64,000 nt of DNA from Anaerolineae bacterium. Lineage in GTDB: Bacteria; Chloroflexota; Anaerolineae; SpSt-600. Below are positions 55,423 through 64,000 of the stretch, one piece after another. The notes beneath the pieces are model-generated. The model ran no database searches and had not been told where the DNA came from. It saw only the letters and a program-made list of their open reading frames with translations. The stretch covers positions 1 to 64,000 of the forward strand of contig JANXAG010000008.1 in assembly GCA_025062375.1 (NCBI GenBank), read 5' to 3'. How positions within the stretch are numbered: position 1 is the first letter of the stretch; each line of letters opens with the position of its first letter. The translations under genes were made by a program, and so were the position numbers.

Positions 55423-57276
55423 ATGAAGAGTTGGCAGCTTAAAGTTTTAGCATGCCAACTCTTATTTTTTACCCCCCTTGTCCTCCTGGCCTGCGCTCAC
55501 TCCCCACAGTGGCAACCCATTCACAATGACCTCAAACCTCAGGTGTTTGTCCTTTCCGTAGCCGAAAATTCTTCAGGGCTATGGGCCGCAGTCTATGCTA
55601 ATCCAGGCCTCTACTTCTCCCCCAATGGAGGAAAAACATGGCAACCGGTTGAGGCTGGCCTCCACCCCGGGCCCGTTTTTTCCCTCAAGCCCGACCCACT
55701 AAACCCTGAAACCATTTACGCTGGAACATCAAAAGGGGTGGTTAGGTGCAAAGGCAAACCTCTTTCCTGCATTAGTGTGGGGGAAAACCTCCCTCCCGTT
55801 AGAATTTATGCTTTAGCCTTTTCTTCCGATGGCACCCTTTACGCTTCCCCCGATGAGGCCCCCATTCATCGGCTCCGGGGTGAAGAGTGGGAACCCCTTT
55901 CGCCTATAAAAGCAACAGCTCTCGTTCTGCTCCCACACCCACAAGATCCTTTGACCCTTTATGCCGGAACAGCTGGCCAAGGGGTATGGAAAACTGAAGA
56001 TGGTGGTTTGAGCTGGCGCAATACTTCGGTAAATTCGGGAATGCGTCACGTCTACGCTCTGGCCGTTAACCCCCTTAATCCCGGGGAAATCTTCGCTGGA
56101 ACAAGAGAAGGTTTGTTTTTCTCGGAAGACGGGGGAGAAACCTGGAAAAAGCTTGATTCGCCCCTTTCCGTTCCAGCGGCGCTTCTATTCTCTTCCGATG
56201 GAGCTCTGTACGCCGGAGAGCAAAGCCCAGACCCCGCCCGTAACCGTTTCGGAGTTTACAGAAGCTTTGACAGGGGAAAATCGTGGGAGAAGCTTCCCGG
56301 TTTTCCCTCCTCAGTTTCCATATTTTCCCTCGCCGAAGGCCCCTCCGCCTTTTATGCAGGTGGGCTACAGGGCCTTTTCAAAAGCGCCAGTAAAACCACA
56401 CCCTGGAAAGAAGTGGAAACAGGCCCAGGAGGCCCTCTTATCCTCGGAATTGCCCTTTCTCCCAAAGGCGATGCCCTCTACGCCATGACGGGGAAAGGCT
56501 TGTACATCTCTCTCAACGAAGGCGAAACCTGGACTCCGCTCCTGGAAGGATGGGGAGTGCAGAGCATCGCTTTCCATCCCCATGATCCCCAGACCTTTTA
56601 CGTGGGAGTTATAGGTCATGGGATATGGATAGGAGGAAAATGGGAGCCTATAAGTCCTTCTCTGACCGGATTGAGCGTTCCCCAGCTAATAATAGACCCC
56701 GAAAACCCACAGTTTTTCTATGCCCGCATCTCTTACGATCGGCTTTTCCGAAGCTCTGATGGGGGAAAAACTTTCAAGAGCATTTGGGAAGGTATGAAGC
56801 TTAGCGATGAGGTCCTCTGCGTTGCCTACGATGCCCGGAACCCCGGCACTCTCCTGGCCGGCGCCACCGAAAACCTTTACATCTCCCGCAACAGGGGCGA
56901 TTTCTGGGAAATAATTCCCGGTCCTTTCCAGGGCCAAAGCATCCTGGCCGTAGCCATACACCCTGCTAAACCCGGCTACTTTTATGTCGGAGCTACCAGA
57001 GGTTTGTATGTAAGCACCGATTATGGCCAATCCTGGAAAATGGCAGGCTTTGAGGATACCACGGTATCAGCCATAACCCTTGACCCTCAAAACCCTGATA
57101 CGATTTACATCGGAACAAGGTACTCGGGTTTGTTCCGGAGCAAAGATGGAGGGAAATCCTGGGAATTTATCGGGGATGGGCTGCCCCTGGAAATAAGGCA
57201 AGTACTGGTAAATCCGAGCGGCAGGTTATTTGTCCGTACCGCTGAAGGAATTTACAAAGGTGCGGTGAAACCGTGA
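55423..57276 (+). CDS. Lipoprotein with beta-propeller (BNR/Asp-box, YCF48-like) repeats
   Basis: A 617-residue exported lipoprotein, lipobox LLAC (C24). The rest is a two-part beta-propeller with about a dozen copies of a sialidase-type Asp-box (S.DGG.TW, e.g. SPNGGKTWQ, SEDGGETWKK, SKDGGKSWE). Such domains bind glycans or proteins, or form photosystem/secretion assembly scaffolds. It has no clear sialidase active site. The start ATG is only seven bases after the tRNA-Ser end and has no ribosome site, so it may be translated from a near-leaderless transcript. It overlaps the glycosidase gene by GTGA. Confidence 0.8.
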   Translation: MKSWQLKVLACQLLFFTPLVLLACAHSPQWQPIHNDLKPQVFVLSVAENSSGLWAAVYANPGLYFSPNGGKTWQPVEAGLHPGPVFSLKPDPLNPETIYAGTSKGVVRCKGKPLSCISVGENLPPVRIYALAFSSDGTLYASPDEAPIHRLRGEEWEPLSPIKATALVLLPHPQDPLTLYAGTAGQGVWKTEDGGLSWRNTSVNSGMRHVYALAVNPLNPGEIFAGTREGLFFSEDGGETWKKLDSPLSVPAALLFSSDGALYAGEQSPDPARNRFGVYRSFDRGKSWEKLPGFPSSVSIFSLAEGPSAFYAGGLQGLFKSASKTTPWKEVETGPGGPLILGIALSPKGDALYAMTGKGLYISLNEGETWTPLLEGWGVQSIAFHPHDPQTFYVGVIGHGIWIGGKWEPISPSLTGLSVPQLIIDPENPQFFYARISYDRLFRSSDGGKTFKSIWEGMKLSDEVLCVAYDARNPGTLLAGATENLYISRNRGDFWEIIPGPFQGQSILAVAIHPAKPGYFYVGATRGLYVSTDYGQSWKMAGFEDTTVSAITLDPQNPDTIYIGTRYSGLFRSKDGGKSWEFIGDGLPLEIRQVLVNPSGRLFVRTAEGIYKGAVKP

Positions 57277-58751
57277 GAAAGTTTCTCTTCCTTTTCCTCG
57301 CCGCAGCAACTTTCATCTTTCCCGCCCCCCATGCCCCTGAAAGGGGGAAAATTCGCTTCGGGGTTCATGTTCTCGATGCGCAGGATGAAACCCTCCGGAA
57401 AGTCCGAGAAATGGGAGCTACTTGGGTCATTTACCCCGTATTGTGGCGCGATATTGAACCATATCCAGGCCGGTACAATTGGGCCGGACTGGACCTGGCT
57501 CTCCAGGCTATGGAATATTACCGCCTCAACCCTGTCTTCAGGGTCGATCATCCTCCAGCCTGGGCTTCATCCTCTCCCCATCCCAACTCTCCTCCAAAGG
57601 AACCAGGCCTCTACGCCGAGTTCCTGAGAAAGCTCTCATCCCGGTATAAGGGCCGGGTCAAGGCCTATATAATCTGGAACGAACCGAACCTGGCTCAGGA
57701 ATGGGGCAATCTTCCACCCGACCCCCAGGGTTACCTTTCGCTTCTCCGGTCAGCGGCTCAGGCTATAAGGCTGACTGACCCGGGTGCCATCATAGTGAGT
57801 GCCGGGCTCGCTCCTACCAACGAGTTAAGCCGGAAAGCCATGGATGATCGCCTATACCTCAGGCGTCTGTATGAAGCCGGGGCCTCTGAATATTTCGACG
57901 TTCTGGGAGCTCATCCCTATGGCTTTGCTTACCCCCCTGATGACCCCAGGGGCGCCCACAACGGCCTCAATATGGCCAGGCTTGAAGACCTCCGGGAGAT
58001 CATGGTCCTCTACGGCGATGGCAAAAAAGAGGTCTGGATAACGGAATTCGGCTGGACTACCAAGGGTTACGGAAGCTGGGCCTGGGCTGAGGTGACTCCG
58101 GAACAGCAGGCTCGTTACCTGGTGGAAGCGGTGAAAATAGCCGCCTCTCGTTGGCCCTGGGTTGGGATGATGGCCGTCTGGCTTCTGAGTTCGGCTGAAA
58201 TTGACCCTGCCTACAGCGGTTTCAACCTTCTAAATTCCGACGGCTCCCCTAAGCCGGCCTGGGAATCCCTCAGAGCTTTTGCCCGTTTTTCCCCATACCT
58301 TCGCCGCGACCTCCTCCCAGAACCCCCTTCTCCGCAGCGCATCGTCATCCTCGCTCCCGATCAGATTGTGCATCTGGGCGATAGCGAATACCCCTATCCA
58401 TGGGAACCTCTGTACCTAATGCGTAACCCGAGCCCTTCATGGGAATGGGCTTTCTACGTCCGTAAACCTGAGAGAAAATGCTGGCTTTTAACCTTAGAAT
58501 TAATGCAGAGCAATGAGTGGGGAAACGCTCTCTTCCTGAACGGCAAACCTGTGGCCTTTTTGCCAGCGGAAGTGTGGGAAGGGCTGTGGGTAAACTTCCC
58601 AATTGAAATCCCCCCTGGGTTCCTCAGAGAAGGCCGCAATGAAATAGCGGTAAAAATTACCAAGCGCATCCCTCCATGGCAGCACGATGACCTCATATGG
58701 GATGACCTCCAGTTCCGCCATGTAATCCTGCGGGAGATAGCCTGCCCCTGA
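57273..58751 (+). CDS. Secreted GH39/GH5-like glycoside hydrolase
   Basis: A 492-residue protein with an N-terminal signal peptide (about 1-20), a TIM-barrel glycosidase of clan A and a C-terminal beta-sandwich. The acid/base Glu is E137 in IIWNEPNL and the nucleophile Glu is E258 in WITEFGW, the spacing of GH39/cellulase-type enzymes. Its C-terminal domain (about 350-492) has a jelly-roll-like character. It starts at GTG 57273 within the stop of the propeller gene. Likely substrate: a plant or exopolysaccharide glycan; not resolved. Confidence 0.85.
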   Translation: MRKFLFLFLAAATFIFPAPHAPERGKIRFGVHVLDAQDETLRKVREMGATWVIYPVLWRDIEPYPGRYNWAGLDLALQAMEYYRLNPVFRVDHPPAWASSSPHPNSPPKEPGLYAEFLRKLSSRYKGRVKAYIIWNEPNLAQEWGNLPPDPQGYLSLLRSAAQAIRLTDPGAIIVSAGLAPTNELSRKAMDDRLYLRRLYEAGASEYFDVLGAHPYGFAYPPDDPRGAHNGLNMARLEDLREIMVLYGDGKKEVWITEFGWTTKGYGSWAWAEVTPEQQARYLVEAVKIAASRWPWVGMMAVWLLSSAEIDPAYSGFNLLNSDGSPKPAWESLRAFARFSPYLRRDLLPEPPSPQRIVILAPDQIVHLGDSEYPYPWEPLYLMRNPSPSWEWAFYVRKPERKCWLLTLELMQSNEWGNALFLNGKPVAFLPAEVWEGLWVNFPIEIPPGFLREGRNEIAVKITKRIPPWQHDDLIWDDLQFRHVILREIACP

Positions 58752-58780
58752 TTGCATCCGGGTTGCATTTATGGTATAAA
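58752..58780 (+). promoter_or_regulatory. Promoter for ftsY operon
   Basis: TTGCAT (58752-58757), 17-bp spacer, TATAAA (58775-58780), about 28 bases before the ftsY ATG, which has GGAGGA upstream. Confidence 0.6.
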
Positions 58781-58807
58781 TATCCCGGAGGAATTTGGAG
58801 GATGTAA

Positions 58808-59692
58808 ATGAATTTGTGGAGAATTGGCTTAGAGAAAACAAGAAAAGGCTTCCTGGAAAGGCTCAGAGAGCTTTTTGGCGGCTCCAGAATTACCCCCGAT
58901 ATGTGGGAGGAGCTGGAGGCACTTCTAATTCAGGCTGACCTTGGAGTAAAGGTTACGGCGGAAATTTTAAAGAAACTTCGCAGCGAAGTCCAGCATCCTG
59001 AAGAGCTAAGGCCAGCGCTGAGGAGAGAACTTTTGGCCATTCTCGGGGAAAAGCCCTCCTTCAACCTTGACCAGGGTCGGCCTCTAAATGTTTTCCTGAT
59101 AGTTGGCGTTAATGGTTCAGGCAAGACCACCAGCATAGCCAAGCTGGCCCATTACTGCCGGCAGAAAGGCCATAAGGTAATCCTGGCTGCGGCCGACACT
59201 TTCAGGGCTGCCGCCATTGACCAGCTTAAAATATGGGGCGAAAGAGTAGGAGCCGACGTTATCGCTCATCAGCCGGGAGCGGATCCGGGAGCTGTAGTTT
59301 ATGATGCGATCCAGGCTTCACTCGCCCGTGGAGCCACCGTTCTCATAGTGGATACTGCCGGAAGGCTTCACACCAAATACAACCTTATGCAGGAACTTAA
59401 GAAAATCCGGAACGTTGCATCCAAACTCGTTCCCGGTTCCCCCCACGAAACCCTTCTGGTCCTCGATGCCACTTTTGGCCAGAACGCCCTTTCCCAGGCC
59501 CTTCACTTTAAGGAAGCAGTGGAAATAACGGGCATCATCCTGGCCAAACTGGATGGAACGGCCAAGGGTGGCGCTATATTCCCCATCGTCAAAGAGCTCG
59601 GAATTCCGGTTAAATTTGTAGGGACAGGAGAAAAGCTTGGGGATTGGGCTGAATTTGACCCCCAAGCTTTCGTTGATGCTTTGCTGGAGTAG
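58808..59692 (+). CDS. ftsY: Signal recognition particle receptor FtsY
   Basis: A 294-residue NG-domain GTPase without the long acidic A domain of E. coli FtsY. It has an N-terminal four-helix N domain, G1 [10 protein letters not shown] (about 100-109), DTAGRLHTK, and [12 protein letters not shown]. It docks SRP-bound ribosomes at the membrane translocon. It heads a five-gene operon with prfB, coaE, argF and a TPR gene; prfB starts 11 bases after its stop. Confidence 0.95.
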   Translation: MNLWRIGLEKTRKGFLERLRELFGGSRITPDMWEELEALLIQADLGVKVTAEILKKLRSEVQHPEELRPALRRELLAILGEKPSFNLDQGRPLNVFLIVGVNGSGKTTSIAKLAHYCRQKGHKVILAAADTFRAAAIDQLKIWGERVGADVIAHQPGADPGAVVYDAIQASLARGATVLIVDTAGRLHTKYNLMQELKKIRNVASKLVPGSPHETLLVLDATFGQNALSQALHFKEAVEITGIILAKLDGTAKGGAIFPIVKELGIPVKFVGTGEKLGDWAEFDPQAFVDALLE

Positions 59693-59703
59693 GAGGAGGG
59701 AAA

Positions 59704-60784
59704 ATGGAAGAACTGATCCATCGCCTTCAGGAAATGCTCGCCCGAATTCAGGAAATTGAGGTGCGTCTTTGACATCCCCGGAATGGAGAAAGAGATAGAG
59801 GAGCTGGAAAGAAAAACCTCTTCCCCTGAAATATGGTCGGACCCTGTAGAAGCGGGCAAGATAATGCGCAAACTGGCTTCTCTCCGAGAGGAAGTGGAAG
59901 GGTGGAGGAACCTTGAAAGGAGAGCGCGCGATGCTCTAGAACTGGCCCAGCTGGGCCTAGATGAGGATGAGCTTAGAGCTGAAGCCGAGAGCATTTCAGC
60001 CTCCCTGGAAGAAAAAGAAAGAAAGCTCCTTTTCTCAGGAGAGCATGACGCCAAAAATGCCATCCTTTCCATTCACGCTGGAGCCGGAGGAGTTGATGCT
60101 CAGGATTGGGCCGAAATGCTCCTCCGAATGTATTTAAGGTGGGCTGAGAGCAAGGGCTTCAACACCGAAATCCTTGACACTTCCTATGGGGAAGAAGCGG
60201 GGATAAAGAGCGCCACTGTGGCCGTAGAAGGCCCCTATGCTTATGGATACCTCAAGGCTGAGAAAGGTGTTCACAGGCTGGTGAGGATCTCTCCCTTCGA
60301 TGCTGCCCACCGCCGCCATACTTCCTTCGCCCTGGTGGAAGTATTGCCCGAAGTGGAAGAAGATGTGGAAGTGGAGATAAAGCCTGAGGATTTAAAGGTT
60401 GAAACTTTCCGCTCCTCTGGCCCTGGTGGGCAACATATGCAGAAAAACGCCACAGCTGTCCGCATAACCCACCTGCCTACAGGGATTGTGGTCTCCTGCC
60501 AGAGCGAGCGCTCGCAATATTATAACAGAATGGCAGCCCTGCGCATCCTCAAAGCTAAACTCTATCAAAAGAAAAAAGAGGAGAAAGCCAGGGAATTGGC
60601 CCAGATAAAGGGGGAACATGTGGAAGCTGAATGGGGCAATCAGATCCGCTCTTACGTCCTTCATCCATACAAACTCGTCAAGGACCTCCGCACTGGGGTG
60701 GAAGTGACTGATCCCTTCCGGGTTCTGGAAGGGGATCTGGATGAATTTATCCTGGCTTACCTGCGCAAGAATATCTCAAGATAA
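59704..60784 (+). CDS. prfB: Peptide chain release factor 2 with programmed +1 frameshift
   Basis: About 359 residues in two frames. The zero frame begins at ATG 59704 and reaches TGA at 59770-59772 after 22 codons. The +1 frame continues from GAC with [11 protein letters not shown]. The shift site is CTT TGA C (59767-59773), preceded by GAGGTG (59758-59763) three bases before CTT, the same spacing as the E. coli RF2 site. Motifs: SPF ([11 protein letters not shown]) for stop-codon reading and GGQ ([13 protein letters not shown]) for hydrolysis. The shift lets RF2 autoregulate: low RF2 favours the frameshift at its own UGA. Confidence 0.93.
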
Positions 60785-60836
60785 GAGCCCTCAGCTTTTC
60801 CATACGGCTCAGCACGAAATTGAAGAGGGGAATATA

Positions 60837-61919
60837 ATGCTGAAGGATCGTTACCTGATTGGTCTTACCGGGAATATTGCTACTGGCAAAAGCGTGGTGG
60901 CCAGGATGCTGGAACGCCTGGGGGCTAAGGTTATTGACGCCGATCGCCTCGTCCACTGGCTCCTGGACCACGATAGAGAACTTCAGCAAGCCATAATCCA
61001 TGAATTCGGGAAAGATGTACTGGACGAAGATGGGAGGATAGTTCGCCGAAAATTGGCCGCTAGGGTGTTCGGAAACCCAGATGCCCTCCAGAAGCTGGAA
61101 TCCCTCATACACCCCAGGGTAATCAGATGGATTCAATGGATCGTGGAAAATGCTAGGGAGCGCGTGATAGTCATAGAGGCCATAAAGCTTATAGAATCCG
61201 GGTTCCACACCCAATGTGACGCCCTCTGGGTTGTCACCTGCCCTGAAGGAGAACAACTTCGGCGGCTTGTGGAAATCCGAGGTATGAGCCCGCAGGAAGC
61301 CCTGGCGCGAATCAGATCTCAACCTCCGCAGGAAGCTAAAATAGCCCTGGCCGATGTGGTCATTCACAACGACGGCCCGCTTGCCCGCACCTGGGAGCAG
61401 GTTAAAGCGGAGTGGGAAAAAGCCATTGCCAGCCTTAAACCAGTGGAAGAAAAAGCACTTCAGGTTCCACTGGAGGTGCGGAAAGCTCTCAAGAAAGACC
61501 TTCCAGCCTTCGCGCACCTTTTCTCCCTTCCCGAAGATAAAGCTCTGGAGAAACTTCTAAACAAAGGTTACATCATTGCTCTACGAGGCCAAGAAGCTGT
61601 TGGAGCGCTGGGGTGGAATGTGGAAAATCTGGTGGCCTCAATAGAGGAGGTTGTGGTTAATGATCAGGAGCTTTCAATCTTAACAGCAATGCTCAAAGCC
61701 CTGGAAAGCGAAGCTTCTGCCCTGATGTGTGAAATAGCGATGGTAGCTCTTGATTCTGAAACCCCGCTGGCCAGAGCCTTTGAAGCTTCTGGTTACAGTC
61801 CAGCGGACCCTCAGAAACTTTACAGGCCATGGCGGGAAGAGGCCCAGAAAATCCTCAGGGAGGGTCAAACCTTACTCATTAAAAGAATCCGGGAAACCAT
61901 AATTACGCGCCCCATCTAA
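60837..61919 (+). CDS. coaE: Dephospho-CoA kinase with C-terminal GNAT-like domain
   Basis: A 360-residue protein. Residues 1-200 are CoaE: P-loop GNIATGKS (12-19), then DADRLVHWLL, IHPRVIRWI and VVTCPEGEQ. It performs the last step of CoA synthesis. Residues about 205-350 form an extra domain that looks like a GNAT acetyltransferase (LRGQEAVGALGW ... VEEVVVNDQE), roughly 150 residues longer than normal CoaE. ATG 60837 has GAGGGG upstream. A fusion of a CoA-synthesis enzyme with an acetyltransferase is notable; the second activity is untested. Confidence 0.85.
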   Translation: MLKDRYLIGLTGNIATGKSVVARMLERLGAKVIDADRLVHWLLDHDRELQQAIIHEFGKDVLDEDGRIVRRKLAARVFGNPDALQKLESLIHPRVIRWIQWIVENARERVIVIEAIKLIESGFHTQCDALWVVTCPEGEQLRRLVEIRGMSPQEALARIRSQPPQEAKIALADVVIHNDGPLARTWEQVKAEWEKAIASLKPVEEKALQVPLEVRKALKKDLPAFAHLFSLPEDKALEKLLNKGYIIALRGQEAVGALGWNVENLVASIEEVVVNDQELSILTAMLKALESEASALMCEIAMVALDSETPLARAFEASGYSPADPQKLYRPWREEAQKILREGQTLLIKRIRETIITRPI

Positions 61920-62019
61920 GGAAACGGATTGCTACTTGCCTGCGAGGGGTGCCAAAGCCGTAAAAGCTGCTGGGCCAGCGGGTTGGGGAAAACCTTAGCA
62001 AAACAACAGGAGGTGCTCG

Positions 62020-62943
62020 ATGAAACACTTTCTCTGCATTGCCGACCTTTCGCCGGAGGAAATCCTTCACATTTTAGACCTTTCCGCCAGGCTCAAAGAA
62101 GAGTGGAAGAAAGGTGGGAATAAACCAATCCTTGCGGGCAAAACCCTGGGCATGATATTCCAGAAGCCTTCCCTTCGCACGAGAGTTTCTTTTGAGATGG
62201 CCATGCGCCACTTGGGAGGCCACGCCATCTACCTTTCACCCGACGAAATACAGCTGGGCAAAAGGGAAAGCGTCGCCGATGTGGCCAGGGTTCTATCCCG
62301 CTATGTGGATGCCATCATGGCCAGGGTTTTCTCTCACAAGGACCTGGAGGAGCTGGCTCGCTATTCCAGTGTTCCGGTTATAAATGGCCTATCGGATTAC
62401 AGCCACCCTTGCCAGGCTATGGGCGACATTTTCACCATTCAGGAAAAGGTGGGAAATATCAAGGGCTTGAAATTGGCCTTCGTCGGTGATGGCAACAACG
62501 TCTGTAACTCTCTGCTTTTTATCACTTCCAAACTGGGCATGGACATGTCTGTAGCTTCTCCAAAGGGATACGAACCCCGCCCAGAGGTAGTGCAGAAAGC
62601 TCTGGAATTTGCCTCCAAAAGCGGAAGCAGGATAACCATCACTAACGACCCAGTGGAGGCCGTCCGAGATGCTAACATAATTTACACAGATGTGTGGACC
62701 AGCATGGGGCAAGAGGCTGAAGCGGAGGAAAGGGCAAAGGTCTTTCCACCCTACCAGGTCAACTCCGCCTTGGTAGCTAAAGCCAGGCCAGATGTTATGG
62801 TCATGCACTGTTTGCCGGCCCATCGGGGGCAAGAGATAACTGATGAAGTGGCTGATGGGCCTAATTCCATAATATTTGATCAAGCGGAAAATCGCCTCCA
62901 TGCCCAGAAAGGAATTCTCGCCTACCTCCTGGCGGGAATGTAG
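62020..62943 (+). CDS. argF: Ornithine carbamoyltransferase
   Basis: A 307-residue enzyme of arginine synthesis that joins carbamoyl phosphate and ornithine to citrulline. The carbamoyl phosphate loop reads [11 protein letters not shown] (49-59), followed by SHPCQAMGD and the ornithine-side [11 protein letters not shown]. It starts at ATG 62020 after AACAGGAGGTG. The 100 bases before it contain an in-frame cysteine-rich short frame from 61929 that I do not accept as a gene. It sits in the ftsY operon. Confidence 0.95.
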   Translation: MKHFLCIADLSPEEILHILDLSARLKEEWKKGGNKPILAGKTLGMIFQKPSLRTRVSFEMAMRHLGGHAIYLSPDEIQLGKRESVADVARVLSRYVDAIMARVFSHKDLEELARYSSVPVINGLSDYSHPCQAMGDIFTIQEKVGNIKGLKLAFVGDGNNVCNSLLFITSKLGMDMSVASPKGYEPRPEVVQKALEFASKSGSRITITNDPVEAVRDANIIYTDVWTSMGQEAEAEERAKVFPPYQVNSALVAKARPDVMVMHCLPAHRGQEITDEVADGPNSIIFDQAENRLHAQKGILAYLLAGM

Positions 62944-62969
62944 CAGGAGCGGGTAGGAAATTGGCCAGA

Positions 62970-64000
62970 ATGGACATTAACCATCAGCGTTATGAGGAAA
63001 CCCTGAAAAAAGCCCATGCCTCTGCCTGGGAAGGGCGGTGGAAAGAGGCTCTGGTTTTATACAAAAAGGCTGCTTCCATGAATCCCGAGGCCCCTGAGCC
63101 TTTCCTTGGCATTGGCGCTGCCTGCTCAGAGCTGGGCCTCTGGGAAGAAGCAGCCGAAGCTTATAGAAAAGCCACGCGCCTGGAGCCCAACTCTCCAGCT
63201 TTTCGGGAAAAACTGGGAGAAGCTCTCCTCAAAACTGGTCAAAAAATAGAGGCTGCGCAAGCCTACACTGAAGCCGGAAACCTTTACCGGTTGCGCAAGG
63301 AATATCGGAAAGCAATAGAAAGTTTTATTAAAGCAGCCAGAGCCGCCCCTCACCTTCCGGAACCCGCTACCAATTTGGCTAACCTTTACCTGGAACTGGG
63401 AAGAAAGGATCTGGCTATAAAGACATATCTGGGTCTTGCTTCTTATTTTAAGAAGAGGGGGGACATAACTCAAGCCACAGCTTTATGCAAAAAAGCCCTT
63501 GAGATTGAGCCGGGGAATCCTCAGGCGCTGGCCTTTAAATCTTCCCTGGAATTTCCCGCAGCTCCAGCTCCTGTGGAAGAAGGCACCCCCCTGGAATTAG
63601 CCCGGGCCAGATCCGTGAGAACCCTGGCTGATATGCTCTTTGAATCTTCCCTATCGGGAACCGGAAGCTACCTGGCTCAAGCCCTGGATGCCCAGAGCAA
63701 GGGAGAGATAGACCAGGCCATTAAGTACTACAAGTTGGCTTTGGAAGCAGGCTTTGATAGTCCCGATATCCACTTTAACCTCGGCCTCCTTTACAAGGAG
63801 AAATTCCTTCTGGATGAAGCCATAAACCACCTTCAGAAAGCCTTGAAACACGAGCCTCTGGCCTTGGGAGCTCACTTTGCCCTGGGAGAGTGCTTCAGGC
63901 TCAAGGGCCATCTGAGCGAAGCCCTTCGCCATTTCTTCGAAGCTCTCAAAATAGTGGACCTTTCAACCCTGGACCATGCCAATGCCGATGAGGTGACCAG
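62970..64000 (+). CDS. TPR-repeat protein, 3' end outside window
   Basis: At least 343 residues, continuing past the right edge. It contains a series of tetratricopeptide repeats (A-x-W-x-G-R-x-x-E-A-L-x-L-Y-K-K-A and similar, at least eight), with a Pro/Ala linker around residues 195-215. It lacks a signal peptide and is probably cytoplasmic. The ATG at 62970 is used; TTG 62961 in frame is an alternative. It is 26 bases after argF. TPR scaffolds mediate protein-protein contacts; the partner is unknown. Confidence 0.75.
   Translation, partial: MDINHQRYEETLKKAHASAWEGRWKEALVLYKKAASMNPEAPEPFLGIGAACSELGLWEEAAEAYRKATRLEPNSPAFREKLGEALLKTGQKIEAAQAYTEAGNLYRLRKEYRKAIESFIKAARAAPHLPEPATNLANLYLELGRKDLAIKTYLGLASYFKKRGDITQATALCKKALEIEPGNPQALAFKSSLEFPAAPAPVEEGTPLELARARSVRTLADMLFESSLSGTGSYLAQALDAQSKGEIDQAIKYYKLALEAGFDSPDIHFNLGLLYKEKFLLDEAINHLQKALKHEPLALGAHFALGECFRLKGHLSEALRHFFEALKIVDLSTLDHANADEVT

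Noticed and set aside
61929-62123. Short cysteine-containing frame (CEGCQSRKSCW) just before argF
   Set aside because: It overlaps the argF start by about 100 bases, has no ribosome site, and its second half is argF read in another frame. It could be a leader peptide but the evidence is too weak.

Overview
The window reads as bacterial chromosome from a thermophile, most likely a member of the Chloroflexota (Anaerolineae/Thermoflexia-like). This is an inference from several signs. Lipoproteins carry Thr-Pro-rich linkers. There is a pyruvoyl arginine decarboxylase next to a branched-chain polyamine synthase (BpsA), a pairing associated with growth at high temperature. Subtilases and peptide/sugar ABC importers are abundant. 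A GMP-pyrophosphorylase/phosphomannomutase fusion and an archaeal-type inositol-phosphate synthase are also present. Genes are dense, many overlap by ATGA or GTGA, and clear -35/-10 promoters with 17-bp spacing precede most operons. I see no prophage, insertion sequence, rRNA or CRISPR array.

Layout. 1-3955: a broken-start secreted protein (minus), then a radical SAM protein, yvcK and gap (plus). 4210-8586: rplS, rnhB and a MacAB-like efflux cassette (minus). 8801-16665: a complete peptide ABC importer with an embedded DUF885 peptidase (plus). 16727-21770: asnS, a sugar-nucleotide SDR and two subtilases (minus). 21995-26317: an alpha/beta hydrolase (plus) and a second importer operon without ATPases (minus). 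26607-30006: ino1 (plus) facing two methyltransferases and a COG1579 coiled-coil protein (minus). 30285-41236: a ten-gene minus-strand operon running iorB, GMPP/PMM fusion, DMT exporter, HAD phosphatase, LarA-like, NusG paralogue, fabF, pseudokinase, fructose-6-phosphate aldolase, selA. 41452-46416: bpsA, pdaD, ccmE, ccmF, a zinc-ribbon peptide and a secreted domain protein (minus). 46585-51126: two histidine kinases (plus). 51232-54902: FmdB, a selenocysteine thiol oxidoreductase, a helical protein, ferredoxin, korA and sucC (plus). 54903-55324: degenerate hairpin-rich repeats. 55325-64000: tRNA-Ser, a propeller lipoprotein and glycosidase pair, then ftsY, prfB, coaE, argF and a TPR protein.

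The most striking observation is at 51499-52143. A protein disulfide oxidoreductase gene has an in-frame TGA exactly where the first Cys of its C-terminal CPYC motif should be (U-P-Y-C). A candidate SECIS hairpin with an AGGU loop follows directly, and selA lies in the same window. The operon has a near-consensus promoter overlapped by a perfect 11-bp inverted repeat of the TACCC/GGGTA kind typical of CsoR/CstR-family repressors. Together this suggests a regulated selenoprotein redox module linked to 2-oxoacid:ferredoxin oxidoreductase and succinyl-CoA synthetase.

Other notable items: a CxxxY-type CcmE co-transcribed with polyamine genes, a phosphomannomutase domain that has lost its catalytic motifs, a membrane-anchored pseudokinase beside fabF, a CoaE-GNAT fusion, the RF2 programmed frameshift, and strand-specific hairpins between binding-protein and permease genes. 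All calls come from reading the sequence; no database search was possible.
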